DNA of 57,188 bases from contig NZ_OMWA01000012.1 of the NCBI RefSeq assembly GCF_900314615.1, positions 1-57,188 on the forward strand, in the 5' to 3' direction. Source of the DNA: an uncultured Methanobrevibacter sp. Its GTDB lineage: Archaea; Methanobacteriota; Methanobacteria; Methanobacteriales; Methanobacteriaceae. Below the pieces are notes generated by a model. It had not been told where the DNA came from, searched no databases, and saw only the letters and a program-made list of their open reading frames with translations. Of this stretch, positions 1 to 7,630 are shown one piece after another. Within the stretch, counting starts at the first letter, position 1. Each line of letters begins with the position of its first letter. Made by a program: the position numbers and the translations under genes.

Positions 1-110
1 ATAAATTATACCATTAACAATATAAAGAGATAATCCAAGAGAGCATTTGAAAAGTAATACCCTGTTATTACAAAAAAATTCAACTCCTACACCTTAAAAA
101 TGCAATTCAT

Positions 111-132
111 CTCCGGCTTAAAGAAGCTGGAG
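111..132. repeat. Short hairpin downstream of the superoxide reductase gene
   Basis: CTCCGGCTT and AAGCTGGAG form an imperfect inverted repeat around a four-base loop. It lies beyond the 3' end of the minus-strand NifS/IscU/superoxide reductase cluster and could be a secondary terminator or RNA-stabilising hairpin. No clear U-run follows it. Confidence 0.35.
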
Positions 133-187
133 AATTCTTGCACAACAATGTTAAAGTATTAATTAATAATAAAAGCAATATTAATAA

Positions 188-230
188 GAGAAAATAAAAA
201 AAAGAAAGTTTAAAAATTAATTTTAAACTT
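188..230 (-). terminator. Probable terminator of the NifS-IscU-superoxide reductase operon
   Basis: A perfect 10-bp stem (AAGTTTAAAA with TTTTAAACTT, five-base loop) overlaps the stop codon of the superoxide reductase gene. On the minus strand it is followed by a T-rich tract containing eight consecutive T. Archaeal termination depends mainly on U-tracts, so this is a reasonable operon end. The call rests on sequence shape only. Confidence 0.55.
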
Positions 231-594
231 ATTCACTGGACCAGAGTCCGTGTTGGTTACAGAATGCTAATGCTTTAACATCATCGGTTGAGTTTACAGT
301 GAAAGTTGCTTCTGCAACATCTCCTGGTTTAAAGCATTTTGCGTATTGTTCAGCGCCTGCTTCAACAATAACAAATTCAATGTAGTGGTCGTCATCCATA
401 GGGTGTGCTGCTTCACCGACTTTTACGGTTACTTTGTCACCATCGATTTCAACTACTGGTTTGTGTTTTGGAGATTTTTCTCCTTCAGTCTGTACAGGAA
501 ATTCAAGCATGTGGTCTGAACATACTTTTTCATCTCCTTCAGCTAAAACTTGGATAATACTTCCACAATCGTCACATTTTAATATTTTTGCCAT
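229..594 (-). CDS. Superoxide reductase (desulfoferrodoxin family)
   Basis: Reduces superoxide to hydrogen peroxide at a non-haem iron centre, part of oxygen defence in strict anaerobes. The N-terminus has a rubredoxin-like Cys-x-x-Cys (CDDC) and a later single Cys where desulfoferrodoxins have a Cys pair, so the rubredoxin iron site may be altered. The catalytic centre ligands are visible: His in SPKHKP, AHPM and DDHY, and Cys plus His in AFCNQHGLW near the C-terminus. The start is placed at MAKIL, 7-8 bases after AGGAGATG; an ATG nine bases upstream overlaps that ribosome site. It is the last gene of the cluster with IscU and NifS, fitting Fe-S and oxidative-stress functions expressed together. 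Confidence 0.88.
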   Translation of the reverse strand: MAKILKCDDCGSIIQVLAEGDEKVCSDHMLEFPVQTEGEKSPKHKPVVEIDGDKVTVKVGEAAHPMDDDHYIEFVIVEAGAEQYAKCFKPGDVAEATFTVNSTDDVKALAFCNQHGLWSSE

Positions 595-651
595 AATAAA
601 CATCTCCTAAAAATTAGGTTAAAGATATTTTATTACTTAAAGTATTTATTA

Positions 652-1026
652 TTATTGATTGTTTTCATAATAGTTTTCAATAGCTGCCTGAAGGCCGTCT
701 GCAGCAAGGTTTGAACAGTGCATTTTAATTGGTGGAAGACCGTCCAGTTCATCTGCAACATCATTTCTGGATATTTTCAATGCTTCTTCCAATGTTTTTC
801 CAACAGCAATTTCTGTTATCATACTGCTTGTCGCTATCGCTGCACCGCATCCGAAAGTCTGGAATGAAATGTCTTCAATTACTTCATCATCATTGACTTT
901 AATATATATTGTCATCAAGTCCCCGCAGGTCGGGTTTCCGACAGTTCCAACACCGTTGGCGTCTTCCATCATTCTACAGTTTCTTGGGTTTGCAAAGTGG
1001 TCCATTACTTTTTCTGAATAATCCAT
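652..1026 (-). CDS. iscU: Fe-S cluster assembly scaffold, IscU/NifU family
   Basis: Scaffold on which new Fe-S clusters are built from sulfur supplied by the cysteine desulfurase encoded just upstream. The protein starts MDYSEKVMDHF and keeps the three cluster-binding cysteines in their usual settings: GNPTCGD, FGCGAAIA and MHCSNLA. About 124 residues is normal for a stand-alone IscU. The start follows AGGAGATG; a slightly earlier ATG lies within the ribosome site. Two bases separate it from the NifS stop, so the two are probably co-translated. Confidence 0.93.
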   Translation of the reverse strand: MDYSEKVMDHFANPRNCRMMEDANGVGTVGNPTCGDLMTIYIKVNDDEVIEDISFQTFGCGAAIATSSMITEIAVGKTLEEALKISRNDVADELDGLPPIKMHCSNLAADGLQAAIENYYENNQ

Positions 1027-1028
1027 AA

Positions 1029-2237
1029 TTAACATCTCCTACAGTCATCGTGATCTTTTTTACACATTACACCATCATAGTCAAGTTCCTGATTCCATAA
1101 CGGTGACATCTGTCTTAATCTTCCAACAGCTTCTGCAATTGTATTTACAAATTCATCAACATCAAAAGTATCGCTTTCAGGTGCCAATGATATCCTTAAT
1201 GATCCATGTACATCAACAGGGTCAAGACCCAATGCAGTCAGTACAGGGGACGCTTCCAGAGTATTTGATGAACATGCTGAACCGGTTGAAGCCTGATAAC
1301 CTTTCGCATCTAAAAGAAGAATTAATGATTCTCCTTCAATAGCTTTAAATCTGAAGTTTACAAGGTTTGGCAATCTGGTTTCTTTAGAACCGTTCAGGTA
1401 GGATTCAGGAATGGTAGTTAAAACTTTATCTATGAGTTCATCACGGATTGATGATAATTTTTCGTAATGTTCATCTAATTTGGCGGCTGCAATTTCGCAG
1501 GCTTTTCCAAATCCTACAATTCCAGGCACATTTTCAGTTCCTGATCTGATTCCTTTTTCCTGACCTCCTCCATGAATAAGAGGTACAACACGAGTTCCTT
1601 TCTTGATGTATAATGCTCCAACACCTTTCGGACCGTTGATTTTATGAGAAGATAACGAAAGCAAATCGACATTCAATTTCTCAACATCCACTTCAATTTT
1701 TCCGAAACTTTGAACGGCATCTGTGTGGAATTTGATTTTTTTCTCACGGGCAATCTTTCCAATTTCTTCAATTGGCTGAATAGTACCAAGTTCATTGTTA
1801 GCGTGCATAATGGTTATCAGGATTGTTTCATCAGTTATTGCATCTTTTAAATCTTCAATACTTATGATACCCTCTTCATTGACCGGCAGATAAGTTACTT
1901 TGAAATCAAGTGATTCCAGAAATCCTAAAGTATTTTTAACGGCAGGATGTTCGATATTTGTGGTGATAATATGTTTACCTTTTTTAGCTAATTTAAAAGC
2001 AATTCCTTTGATTGCCAAATTATCAGATTCTGAACCTCCGCTTGTAAAAATAATTTCTTCCGGCTTTGCATTAATTGCATCTGCTACTCTTTGGCGAGCC
2101 TGTTCTAAAGCTTTTTTAGACTCACGGCCAATTCCATAAAGAGTGGAAGGATTTCCGTACTCTTCAATGAAATATGGTTTCATTTCTTCAAAAACTTCTT
2201 CGCTAACTTGTGTAGTTGCTGAGTTGTCTAAATACAT
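1029..2237 (-). CDS. nifS: Cysteine desulfurase (NifS/IscS family)
   Basis: PLP enzyme that removes sulfur from cysteine as a protein-bound persulfide for Fe-S assembly. Visible landmarks are the N-terminal YLDNSATT, TSGGSESDN, the substrate/PLP region with HTDAVQSFGK, the PLP lysine in SSHKINGPKG, and the catalytic cysteine loop GSACSS. The C-terminus adds a Cys-rich tail (MCKKDHDDCRRC) that could bind metal or help pass sulfur on. Start chosen at MYLDN, with GGGAGAT about seven bases upstream. It is first in the NifS-IscU-superoxide reductase operon. About 402 residues is the family's normal length. Confidence 0.93.
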   Translation of the reverse strand: MYLDNSATTQVSEEVFEEMKPYFIEEYGNPSTLYGIGRESKKALEQARQRVADAINAKPEEIIFTSGGSESDNLAIKGIAFKLAKKGKHIITTNIEHPAVKNTLGFLESLDFKVTYLPVNEEGIISIEDLKDAITDETILITIMHANNELGTIQPIEEIGKIAREKKIKFHTDAVQSFGKIEVDVEKLNVDLLSLSSHKINGPKGVGALYIKKGTRVVPLIHGGGQEKGIRSGTENVPGIVGFGKACEIAAAKLDEHYEKLSSIRDELIDKVLTTIPESYLNGSKETRLPNLVNFRFKAIEGESLILLLDAKGYQASTGSACSSNTLEASPVLTALGLDPVDVHGSLRISLAPESDTFDVDEFVNTIAEAVGRLRQMSPLWNQELDYDGVMCKKDHDDCRRC

Positions 2238-2307
2238 TTCATTATCTCCCAATTGTCTTTTTTAATATGGTAAAAACATTAACATTATAAATTAAATTAG
2301 ATAGTAA

Positions 2308-3606
2308 TTAAATACTATCTAAAGCCTGACTTAAATCTGCTATTAAATCATCCACATCTTCCAATCCTATAGATAAACGGATGAAATCTGGAGTTACACC
2401 AGTTGCCTCCTGCTCTTCAACACTTAACTGCTGATGAGTTGTACTTGCAGGGTGAATTGCCAGACTTTTTGCATCACCGATGTTTGCAAGTATGGAGAAC
2501 AGTTCCAGTTTTTCAATTACTTTTCTTCCGGCTTCTTCTCCACCTTCAACACCGAATCCTAAGATGCCTGCAAAGTTATCTTTTAAATATTTCTTGTTGA
2601 TTTCATAAGTTGGATGTGATTCAAGTCCAGGATAGTTGACCCATTTAACTTTAGGGTGTGATTCTAAAAATTTAGCTACTTTTAAAGCATTTTCGGAGTG
2701 TCTTTTTACTCTAACATCAAGGCTTTCAAGTCCCTGGAGGAATATGAAGCTGTGTACAGGTGCCTGGGTTGCTCCAAGATCTCTTAAAAGTCTTGCTCTA
2801 ATTCTTACAGTAAAAGCAAGATTTCCGAGTTCAGGAACATCACCGAATGCATCCCAGAATACAAGTCCGTGGTAACTTGGGTCAGGTTTTGTGAAGTTTG
2901 CAAACTTGCCGTTTCCCCAGTTGAATTTACCGGAATCAACAATGTATCCTCCTATTGCAGTACCGTGGCCTCCGACATATTTGGTTGCTGATGATGCAAT
3001 GACATCTGCACCATGTTCCAAAGGTCTGACTAATCCTACACCGACAGTATTGTCTACAATCAATGGAATGTCATGTGAATGTGCGATTTCTGCTAATTTT
3101 TCAAAGTCAGGTACGTCCAGTTTAGGGTTTCCGATTGATTCAACATAGATTGCTCTGGTTTTTTCATCAATTGCATCTTCAAAAGCCTGCAAATCCTGTG
3201 AGTTTACAAATTTGACTTCTCTTGCGAGATCCTTGAAAGTGTAATTGAATAATTGGTAAGTTCCGCCGTAGAGGTTGTCTGCAGAAACGATGTTGTCTCC
3301 AGGTTCTGTTACATTTAAGATTGCATATGAAATTGCTGCAAGTCCGCTTGCAGTTGATATTCCAGAGTTTCCACCTTCGATAGCAGCTATTCTTGCTTCA
3401 AATACATCGCTGGTAGGATTGGTTAGTCTGGAGTAGATTTGTCCAAACTCTTGAAGGGCGAATCTCCTAGCAGCTTCATCTGAGTCTTTGAATACGTATG
3501 AAGTGGTCTGATAAATTGGAACTGCCTGTGCCCCAGTTACGGGGTCTGGTTGTTGTCCTGCGCGTACACCTAATGTTGCTAATCCGTAATTTTTATTATC
3601 TGTCAT
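2308..3606 (-). CDS. metY: O-acetylhomoserine (thiol)-lyase / sulfhydrylase
   Basis: PLP enzyme of the Cys/Met metabolism family that incorporates sulfide into O-acetylhomoserine, giving homocysteine. At 432 residues it has the length typical of this subgroup rather than the shorter cystathionine synthases. Landmarks are TLGVRAGQ near the start, PIYQTTSY, the cofactor region DNLYGGTYQL, and the PLP lysine in SSATKYVGGHG. It opens after GGTGATT. The upstream region has several palindromic boxes and two TATA-like elements, suggesting dedicated regulation by sulfur or cysteine supply. Confidence 0.9.
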   Translation of the reverse strand: MTDNKNYGLATLGVRAGQQPDPVTGAQAVPIYQTTSYVFKDSDEAARRFALQEFGQIYSRLTNPTSDVFEARIAAIEGGNSGISTASGLAAISYAILNVTEPGDNIVSADNLYGGTYQLFNYTFKDLAREVKFVNSQDLQAFEDAIDEKTRAIYVESIGNPKLDVPDFEKLAEIAHSHDIPLIVDNTVGVGLVRPLEHGADVIASSATKYVGGHGTAIGGYIVDSGKFNWGNGKFANFTKPDPSYHGLVFWDAFGDVPELGNLAFTVRIRARLLRDLGATQAPVHSFIFLQGLESLDVRVKRHSENALKVAKFLESHPKVKWVNYPGLESHPTYEINKKYLKDNFAGILGFGVEGGEEAGRKVIEKLELFSILANIGDAKSLAIHPASTTHQQLSVEEQEATGVTPDFIRLSIGLEDVDDLIADLSQALDSI

Positions 3607-3664
3607 TAATAATCACCTTAATTTTTGATTTTCTGTAAAATATATCACGTGTTATATTTACTAT

Positions 3665-3678
3665 ATAACAATAGTTAT
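3665..3678. promoter_or_regulatory. Palindromic operator box 1 (ATAAC-N4-GTTAT)
   Basis: The sequence is ATAACAATAGTTAT. It lies next to a TATA-like element at 3679-3692 in the sulfhydrylase promoter. Two further exact matches to ATAAC-N4-GTTAT lie within 90 bases, and a near match (ATAAACATTGTTAT) is at 3774-3787. Repetition of the spacing supports a dimeric regulator site. Confidence 0.5.
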
Positions 3679-3730
3679 TTTTTATATATAAATGTTTTGT
3701 ATGCCTAAATGCAAAACAAAAAAATAAATT

Positions 3731-3744
3731 ATAACTAATGTTAT
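3731..3744. promoter_or_regulatory. Palindromic operator box 2 (ATAAC-N4-GTTAT)
   Basis: The sequence is ATAACTAATGTTAT, seven bases from box 3. Same arms and spacing as boxes 1 and 3. Confidence 0.5.
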
Positions 3745-3750
3745 ACAGAC

Positions 3751-3764
3751 ATAACATATGTTAT
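3751..3764. promoter_or_regulatory. Palindromic operator box 3 (ATAAC-N4-GTTAT)
   Basis: The sequence ATAACATATGTTAT is a perfect 14-base palindrome. It lies next to the distal TATA-like element TTTATATACTA (minus strand, 3767-3777), where a bound repressor would interfere with TBP/TFB. Confidence 0.55.
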
Positions 3765-4020
3765 TTTTAGTATATAAACATTGTTATATTTTGAAAAAAA
3801 ATTTGATAAAAAATAATTAAAAATCTCAAAAAAGAAAAAAATAAAAATATAATAAATAAAAAAACTAATTTAAATTTAAACCATAAATCTAATTTCAATC
3901 AAAAATTGACAATATTGCACATATACAAAAATAATACTATCAATTTTTATCGCCAAAATATTATCAAAATAACGTAATTACACTAAAAAAAAATAAGAAA
4001 AATAAAGAGAATAATTCTCT

Positions 4021-5367
4021 TTAGTCATTGATTTCATAACCTAATGCCTGCAGGTTATCACGGATTTTATCTGATAAGTCATATTGCTTGTTGGCTCTTA
4101 ACTCTAATCTAACTTCTGAAATTAAGTTAAGCAAATCGTCAGATCCTGCAGAGACTTCTTCAATCTCAAAGCTAACTCCCAAAATATGAGCAGCATCATC
4201 AAGGAATGCTTTGATAGCTTTTTTATCCTCATCTGAATAACCACTTAAATCGTTTTTGGTGTCATTAATCAAACCGAATATTGCAGCAATGGCTTTTGGA
4301 GTGTTAAAATCATCATCCATGCTGTCAAAGAACTCTTTTTTGTGAGGAGCCAGTGCATCGAATTCATATTCTCCGTCATCAACTTCAACATCCAATAACT
4401 CATAGTATTTTCTGATTCTCTCAAGACTTTTTTCAGACTGGTGAAGAGAATCTTTTGAAAAGTCTATAGGGCTTCTGTAGTGAGTGGACAGAACAAAGAA
4501 TCTGAATGTATCCGGTTCATAGGTTTCAAGAAGTTCACGGATTGTAATGAAGTTGTGGAGTGATTTTGACATCTTTTCTCCGTTAACATTTAAAAATCCT
4601 GTATGTAACCAGTATCTTACCATCGGTGATTTTCCGCTGACAGCTTCCATTTGTGTGATTTCCGCTTCGTGGTGAGGGAAAATCAAGTCCAGCCCTCCAC
4701 CGTGCACATCATACTGTTCTCCGAAGTAGTATTCGGTAATTGCAGTATCTTCAATGTGCCATCCAGGTCTTCCGTCACCCCATGGAGACGGCCAGGTCGG
4801 TTCATCAACTCCTTCACGTTTTTTCCAGAGCGCAAAGTCCTGCTGATTTTTCTTGGAAGTTTCTGCGATTTCACGATGGGATTCCAGCTCTTCAACATTC
4901 CTGTTTGAAAGTTTTCCAAATTCTTCAAATGTATCTATTTCAAAATAAACACCGTCATCGGTTTCATATGCAAATCCCTTATCAATTAACCTTTGGATTT
5001 GGTCTATGATTTCAGGCATATGATCTGTTGCTCTTGCAAATAGATTAACGCCGTCCACATTTAATCTGTGCATGTCTTCACGGTATCTTTTTTCAAATTT
5101 GCGGGCAAGTACATCTGCAGGAATTCCGCTTTCTTTTGAACGGTTAATAATTTTATCATCCACATCCGTGACATTTTGAATGTAGAATACCGCATATCCT
5201 TTGTACTCCAAGTATCTTTTTATTGTATCAAAGGAGATGTAGGTTCTACCATGTCCAATGTGAGCATCATCATAAACGGTAGGACCGCATACAAATAAGT
5301 TAACTCTGTTATCGTTAATAGTCACAAAATTCTCTTTACTGCGAGATAAAGTTGAATAAATTTCCAT
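4021..5367 (-). CDS. cysS: Cysteinyl-tRNA synthetase
   Basis: Class I synthetase that charges tRNA-Cys. The HIGH-type signature is in DDAHIGHGRT and the second signature is KMSKSLHNF. Zinc-binding residues of the family are represented by CGPTVYDD near the N-terminus, WHIEDTA, and GGGLDLIFPHHEAE. About 448 residues is the usual length. Start set at MEIYSTL after GAGGTTATTTTTT; the longer reading lacks a ribosome site. It stands immediately downstream of the tRNA-Cys gene on the same strand, so enzyme and substrate may share a transcript. Some methanogens lack this enzyme and make Cys-tRNA through phosphoserine; this one has the direct route. Confidence 0.95.
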   Translation of the reverse strand: MEIYSTLSRSKENFVTINDNRVNLFVCGPTVYDDAHIGHGRTYISFDTIKRYLEYKGYAVFYIQNVTDVDDKIINRSKESGIPADVLARKFEKRYREDMHRLNVDGVNLFARATDHMPEIIDQIQRLIDKGFAYETDDGVYFEIDTFEEFGKLSNRNVEELESHREIAETSKKNQQDFALWKKREGVDEPTWPSPWGDGRPGWHIEDTAITEYYFGEQYDVHGGGLDLIFPHHEAEITQMEAVSGKSPMVRYWLHTGFLNVNGEKMSKSLHNFITIRELLETYEPDTFRFFVLSTHYRSPIDFSKDSLHQSEKSLERIRKYYELLDVEVDDGEYEFDALAPHKKEFFDSMDDDFNTPKAIAAIFGLINDTKNDLSGYSDEDKKAIKAFLDDAAHILGVSFEIEEVSAGSDDLLNLISEVRLELRANKQYDLSDKIRDNLQALGYEIND

Positions 5368-5400
5368 AAAAAATAACCTCAAAAATAGTAATTGTAAAAA

Positions 5401-5471
5401 GGCAAGTGAGGGATTTGAACCCCCGTATTATGGTCTGCAGCCACACACCTAAGCCACTCGGTAAACTTGCC
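5401..5471 (-). tRNA. tRNA-Cys (anticodon GCA)
   Basis: On the minus strand the 71 bases fold as a full cloverleaf. The acceptor stem is GGCAAGT with ACTTGCC, and the anticodon stem TGTGG with CCATA encloses the loop CTGCAGA, giving anticodon GCA. The T arm has stems GGGGG and CCCTC around TTCAAAT. CCA is not encoded. It sits between the helix-turn-helix regulator and cysS. Confidence 0.95.
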
Positions 5472-5549
5472 ACTAAAATTAATAGGATAATAAAATATTG
5501 GTAATTAATAGTTTAAATAGTTTACTATTTTTTCCAATATTTTACAAAT

Positions 5550-5930
5550 TTACTTAGCTTCAAGTTCAGAACCGATGCAACTTTCACAATCTTCACTAAG
5601 TTCAGATTTATCAATGTTGAGCTGTTCTAAAACATCAATAGTTCTTACGTTTTTGCATATCTTGCATGTTCTTGGAATCAAATCCGCTTTGGTTGCTTCA
5701 CCTTCAGACAATTGGCGTGCGAATTCATGAATCATGCCTCTTACATTATCATCCAGTTTTATTCCGCTACCTCTTTTATCTGTAATGTACTGGGAAACTG
5801 CAGGTTGAGTAATGTCCATAAGTTCGGAAACATCTTTCTGCTTCATCCCCAAATTTAAAAGTTCTTTTGCTAGTTCTGATCTAATAGCTGGTATTACATA
5901 CCATACTACGATTTCACAAGGTGGTTTCAT
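5550..5930 (-). CDS. Helix-turn-helix transcriptional regulator with C-terminal cysteine pairs
   Basis: A 126-residue DNA-binding protein. Residues about 28-55 form a clear helix-turn-helix (MKQKDVSELMDITQPAVSQY). The C-terminal third contains CKICKN and CESCIG, a four-cysteine arrangement able to bind Fe-S or zinc, and so possibly a redox, iron or sulfur sensor. Such archaeal regulators with the start MKPPCEIVVWYVIPAIR are familiar but their ligands are not generally known. It lies 11 bases downstream of cysE on the same strand, in a sulfur-assimilation cluster. I infer it may bind the ATAAC-N4-GTTAT boxes upstream of the sulfhydrylase gene; nothing in the sequence proves that. Confidence 0.8.
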   Translation of the reverse strand: MKPPCEIVVWYVIPAIRSELAKELLNLGMKQKDVSELMDITQPAVSQYITDKRGSGIKLDDNVRGMIHEFARQLSEGEATKADLIPRTCKICKNVRTIDVLEQLNIDKSELSEDCESCIGSELEAK

Positions 5931-5941
5931 AAAAATCCCTT

Positions 5942-6646
5942 CTATTTTTTAAACAAATCCTCTAAATCCTGTTGTTCATCTCTGATATCTTCAGTTAAAC
6001 AAATTCCATGTTTTTCAAATAAAATCTCAAAGCGTTTATCATTATCTTGAAGATGTTTTTCAAGTGTCCTTAATGCGTCAGCCACTGGGTCAGGAAGTTT
6101 GTCGTGATCAAGGTCAACTTTCTTGCGTACCCCTTTATGCTTGACAATACGGCCAGGAACTCCCACACATGTAGATTCCGGAGGAACATCCTTCAGGACA
6201 ACTGCTCCAGTACCTATTTTTGAGTATTTTCCAATTGTAATGTTACCCATTACTTTAGCGCCGGCTCCGATAATCACTCCATCTTCAATAGTTGGATGTC
6301 TTTTTGTTTTTTCAGTACTAGTTCCTCCAAGAATTACACCCTGGTATATCAGAACATCATCGCCAACAATCGCTGTTTCACCAACAACAACACCCATCCC
6401 GTGATCAATGAAAACTCTTTTTCCAAATGTTGCGCCTGGATGAATTTCAATTCCAGTTATAAATCTGGCCAAATTTGAATTCATACGGGCAAGAAGTTTA
6501 AGAGAATGATTCCACAGCCAATGACTTACTCTGTGGAAAAGCAATGCATAAAAACCTGGATAGCACAAAAATATTTCCAGTGTGGAACGTGCCGCCGGGT
6601 CCTTATCTTTTACAGCCTGAATCTCACTTCTTAAACCATCAAACAT
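5942..6646 (-). CDS. cysE: Serine O-acetyltransferase
   Basis: Makes O-acetylserine from serine and acetyl-CoA, the first step of cysteine synthesis. The C-terminal part is the left-handed beta-helix of hexapeptide repeats: GATFGKRVFIDHGMG, VVGETAIVGDDVLIY, GVILGG, and HPTIEDGVIIGAGAKVMGN. The catalytic His lies in IDHGMG, and the N-terminal helical domain contains DPAARSTLEIFLCYPGF. Length 234 is normal. It is preceded on the minus strand by the TATA-like TTTATACTATA about 45 bases upstream of the start. It is the last recognisable host gene before the provirus. Confidence 0.93.
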   Translation of the reverse strand: MFDGLRSEIQAVKDKDPAARSTLEIFLCYPGFYALLFHRVSHWLWNHSLKLLARMNSNLARFITGIEIHPGATFGKRVFIDHGMGVVVGETAIVGDDVLIYQGVILGGTSTEKTKRHPTIEDGVIIGAGAKVMGNITIGKYSKIGTGAVVLKDVPPESTCVGVPGRIVKHKGVRKKVDLDHDKLPDPVADALRTLEKHLQDNDKRFEILFEKHGICLTEDIRDEQQDLEDLFKK

Positions 6647-6680
6647 TTGAAAACTCCAAGTTTTATAATATTATATAATA

Positions 6681-6696
6681 TAACATATAGTATAAA
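6681..6696 (-). promoter_or_regulatory. cysE: cysE promoter TATA element
   Basis: Read on the minus strand this is TTTATACTATATGTTA, about 45 bases before the cysE start. A copy with one mismatch lies at 6837-6852, so there may be two tandem promoters or a repeated operator. Confidence 0.45.
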
Positions 6697-6880
6697 TATT
6701 ATTCTAAATATGATTAACAATTGTGCTCTCTCTGTTTGTTTATTTCTGTGTTTTGAGAGATAAATAACTGATTATACATTGTTGTACATAAATGTACATC
6801 AAAGTTTTTAGTTCACAATTGTTATATAGCATTTTATAACACATAGTATAAAAACTTTTAGGACAACCCAAAAAAAATAA

Positions 6881-6920
6881 GGGGGCCAACCAACTACAAA
6901 AATGTAGTCAATTGACCCCC
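6881..6920 (-). terminator. Terminator of the viral late operon
   Basis: On the minus strand a long stem-loop (outer arms GGGGGTCAA with TTGGCCCCC, one mismatch; inner arms ACTACA with TGTAGT) is followed by TTATTTTTTTT. It lies about 340 bases beyond the last viral ORF and upstream of the cysE promoter, so it would stop late viral transcription before the host sulfur genes. It is the most GC-rich structure in this part of the window. Confidence 0.65.
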
Positions 6921-7257
6921 TAAACCTAAAAGAGATAGTGTATCTATAGAAACAAAAACCCAACAAAACATCATACCATGAGCAATTTATAGAAAGTTGT
7001 GAGAGTAACTCTCAAATTATAATAATTCTATAAGCTTTTAAATAAAATTATTTTACCATCATTCTTTTATGATTTAATAAACGTAGGAATTAGTTTATTT
7101 AAATATTTTAGTTTTACATCCAACAACATTTCACATTCGCTGCTACTAATCATGCTAGATGGTCCATAAAAAACCCCATGACATAAATATTCAATTGGGT
7201 ACTGTTTCTACAATAATATAATCTATACAATCTTTAACCAAATTGTAACAGATTGTT

Positions 7258-7425
7258 CTATAAACTATCCAACTTGAACTGCAGACGTGCAATCTCGGAC
7301 TCAATCTCATCACGCTCATCATCCAAACAAGTCAACAAACGAAAATTCAAAGCCTTAATCTTAGCACGAATAACATTCCGTTGATTAGTCTCCTTCAAAA
7401 CCTTATTCTCTTTAATAGTTAACAT
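7258..7425 (-). CDS. Small hypothetical viral protein (55 aa)
   Basis: Starts MLTIKENK after AGTGGTAGT and ends with an acidic amphipathic stretch (DDERDEIESEIARLQF) likely to be a short coiled coil. It follows the 62-residue ORF by nine bases in the same orientation, at the extreme 3' end of the late region. No function recognised. Confidence 0.55.
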   Translation of the reverse strand: MLTIKENKVLKETNQRNVIRAKIKALNFRLLTCLDDERDEIESEIARLQFKLDSL

Positions 7426-7434
7426 ACTACCACT

Positions 7435-7623
7435 TTATTGAACATATTTATCATAAACAAGTTTAGATTCATCAGTAATATCATGTTTATGTCTTGCCTC
7501 ATTTATCGCAACTTGTTTTTCCAAAACTTCATCGGTGAAACCTTCTTCCTCCATCAACTTTTCAACCTCTGCTTGTTTACGATTCAAATTCCATCCAATA
7601 ACCTTCTTAATAGGATTAAACAT
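7435..7623 (-). CDS. Small hypothetical viral protein (62 aa)
   Basis: Highly charged, probably helical protein with no membrane segment. The start MFNPIKKV is preceded by GGGGG at a good distance, so translation is credible. It lies seven bases downstream of the lysin gene and probably shares its transcript. I do not recognise the family. Confidence 0.6.
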   Translation of the reverse strand: MFNPIKKVIGWNLNRKQAEVEKLMEEEGFTDEVLEKQVAINEARHKHDITDESKLVYDKYVQ

Positions 7624-7630
7624 AAAAGAT

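Larger units (their letters stand above)
3607..4020 (-). promoter_or_regulatory. Control region upstream of the sulfhydrylase gene
   Basis: This is 414 bases without a gene, extremely AT-rich. Read on the minus strand it contains TATA-like elements at about 3679-3692 and 3769-3778 and the repeated box ATAAC-N4-GTTAT described separately. The part from about 3790 to 4020, next to the end of cysS, is low-complexity A/T in which I see no other feature. Confidence 0.55.
6647..7257. other. Host-provirus junction region without an assignable gene
   Basis: This 611-base stretch contains the cysE promoter and a near-exact direct repeat, TAACAYATAGTATAAA, at 6681-6696 and 6837-6852. It also holds a perfect 11-base inverted repeat (TAACAATTGTG at 6715-6725, CACAATTGTTA at 6814-6824), two TGTACA palindromes near 6785-6800, the strong hairpin at 6881-6920, and a possible frameshifted coding remnant at about 7067-7255. 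The left end of the provirus must lie in or near this stretch, but with the right end outside the window I cannot identify an attachment core. Confidence 0.5.

Noticed and set aside
5401..5471. tRNA-Cys as the provirus attachment site
   Set aside because: A complete regulator gene and cysE lie between the tRNA and the first viral gene, and no duplicated tRNA end is seen near 6700-7260.
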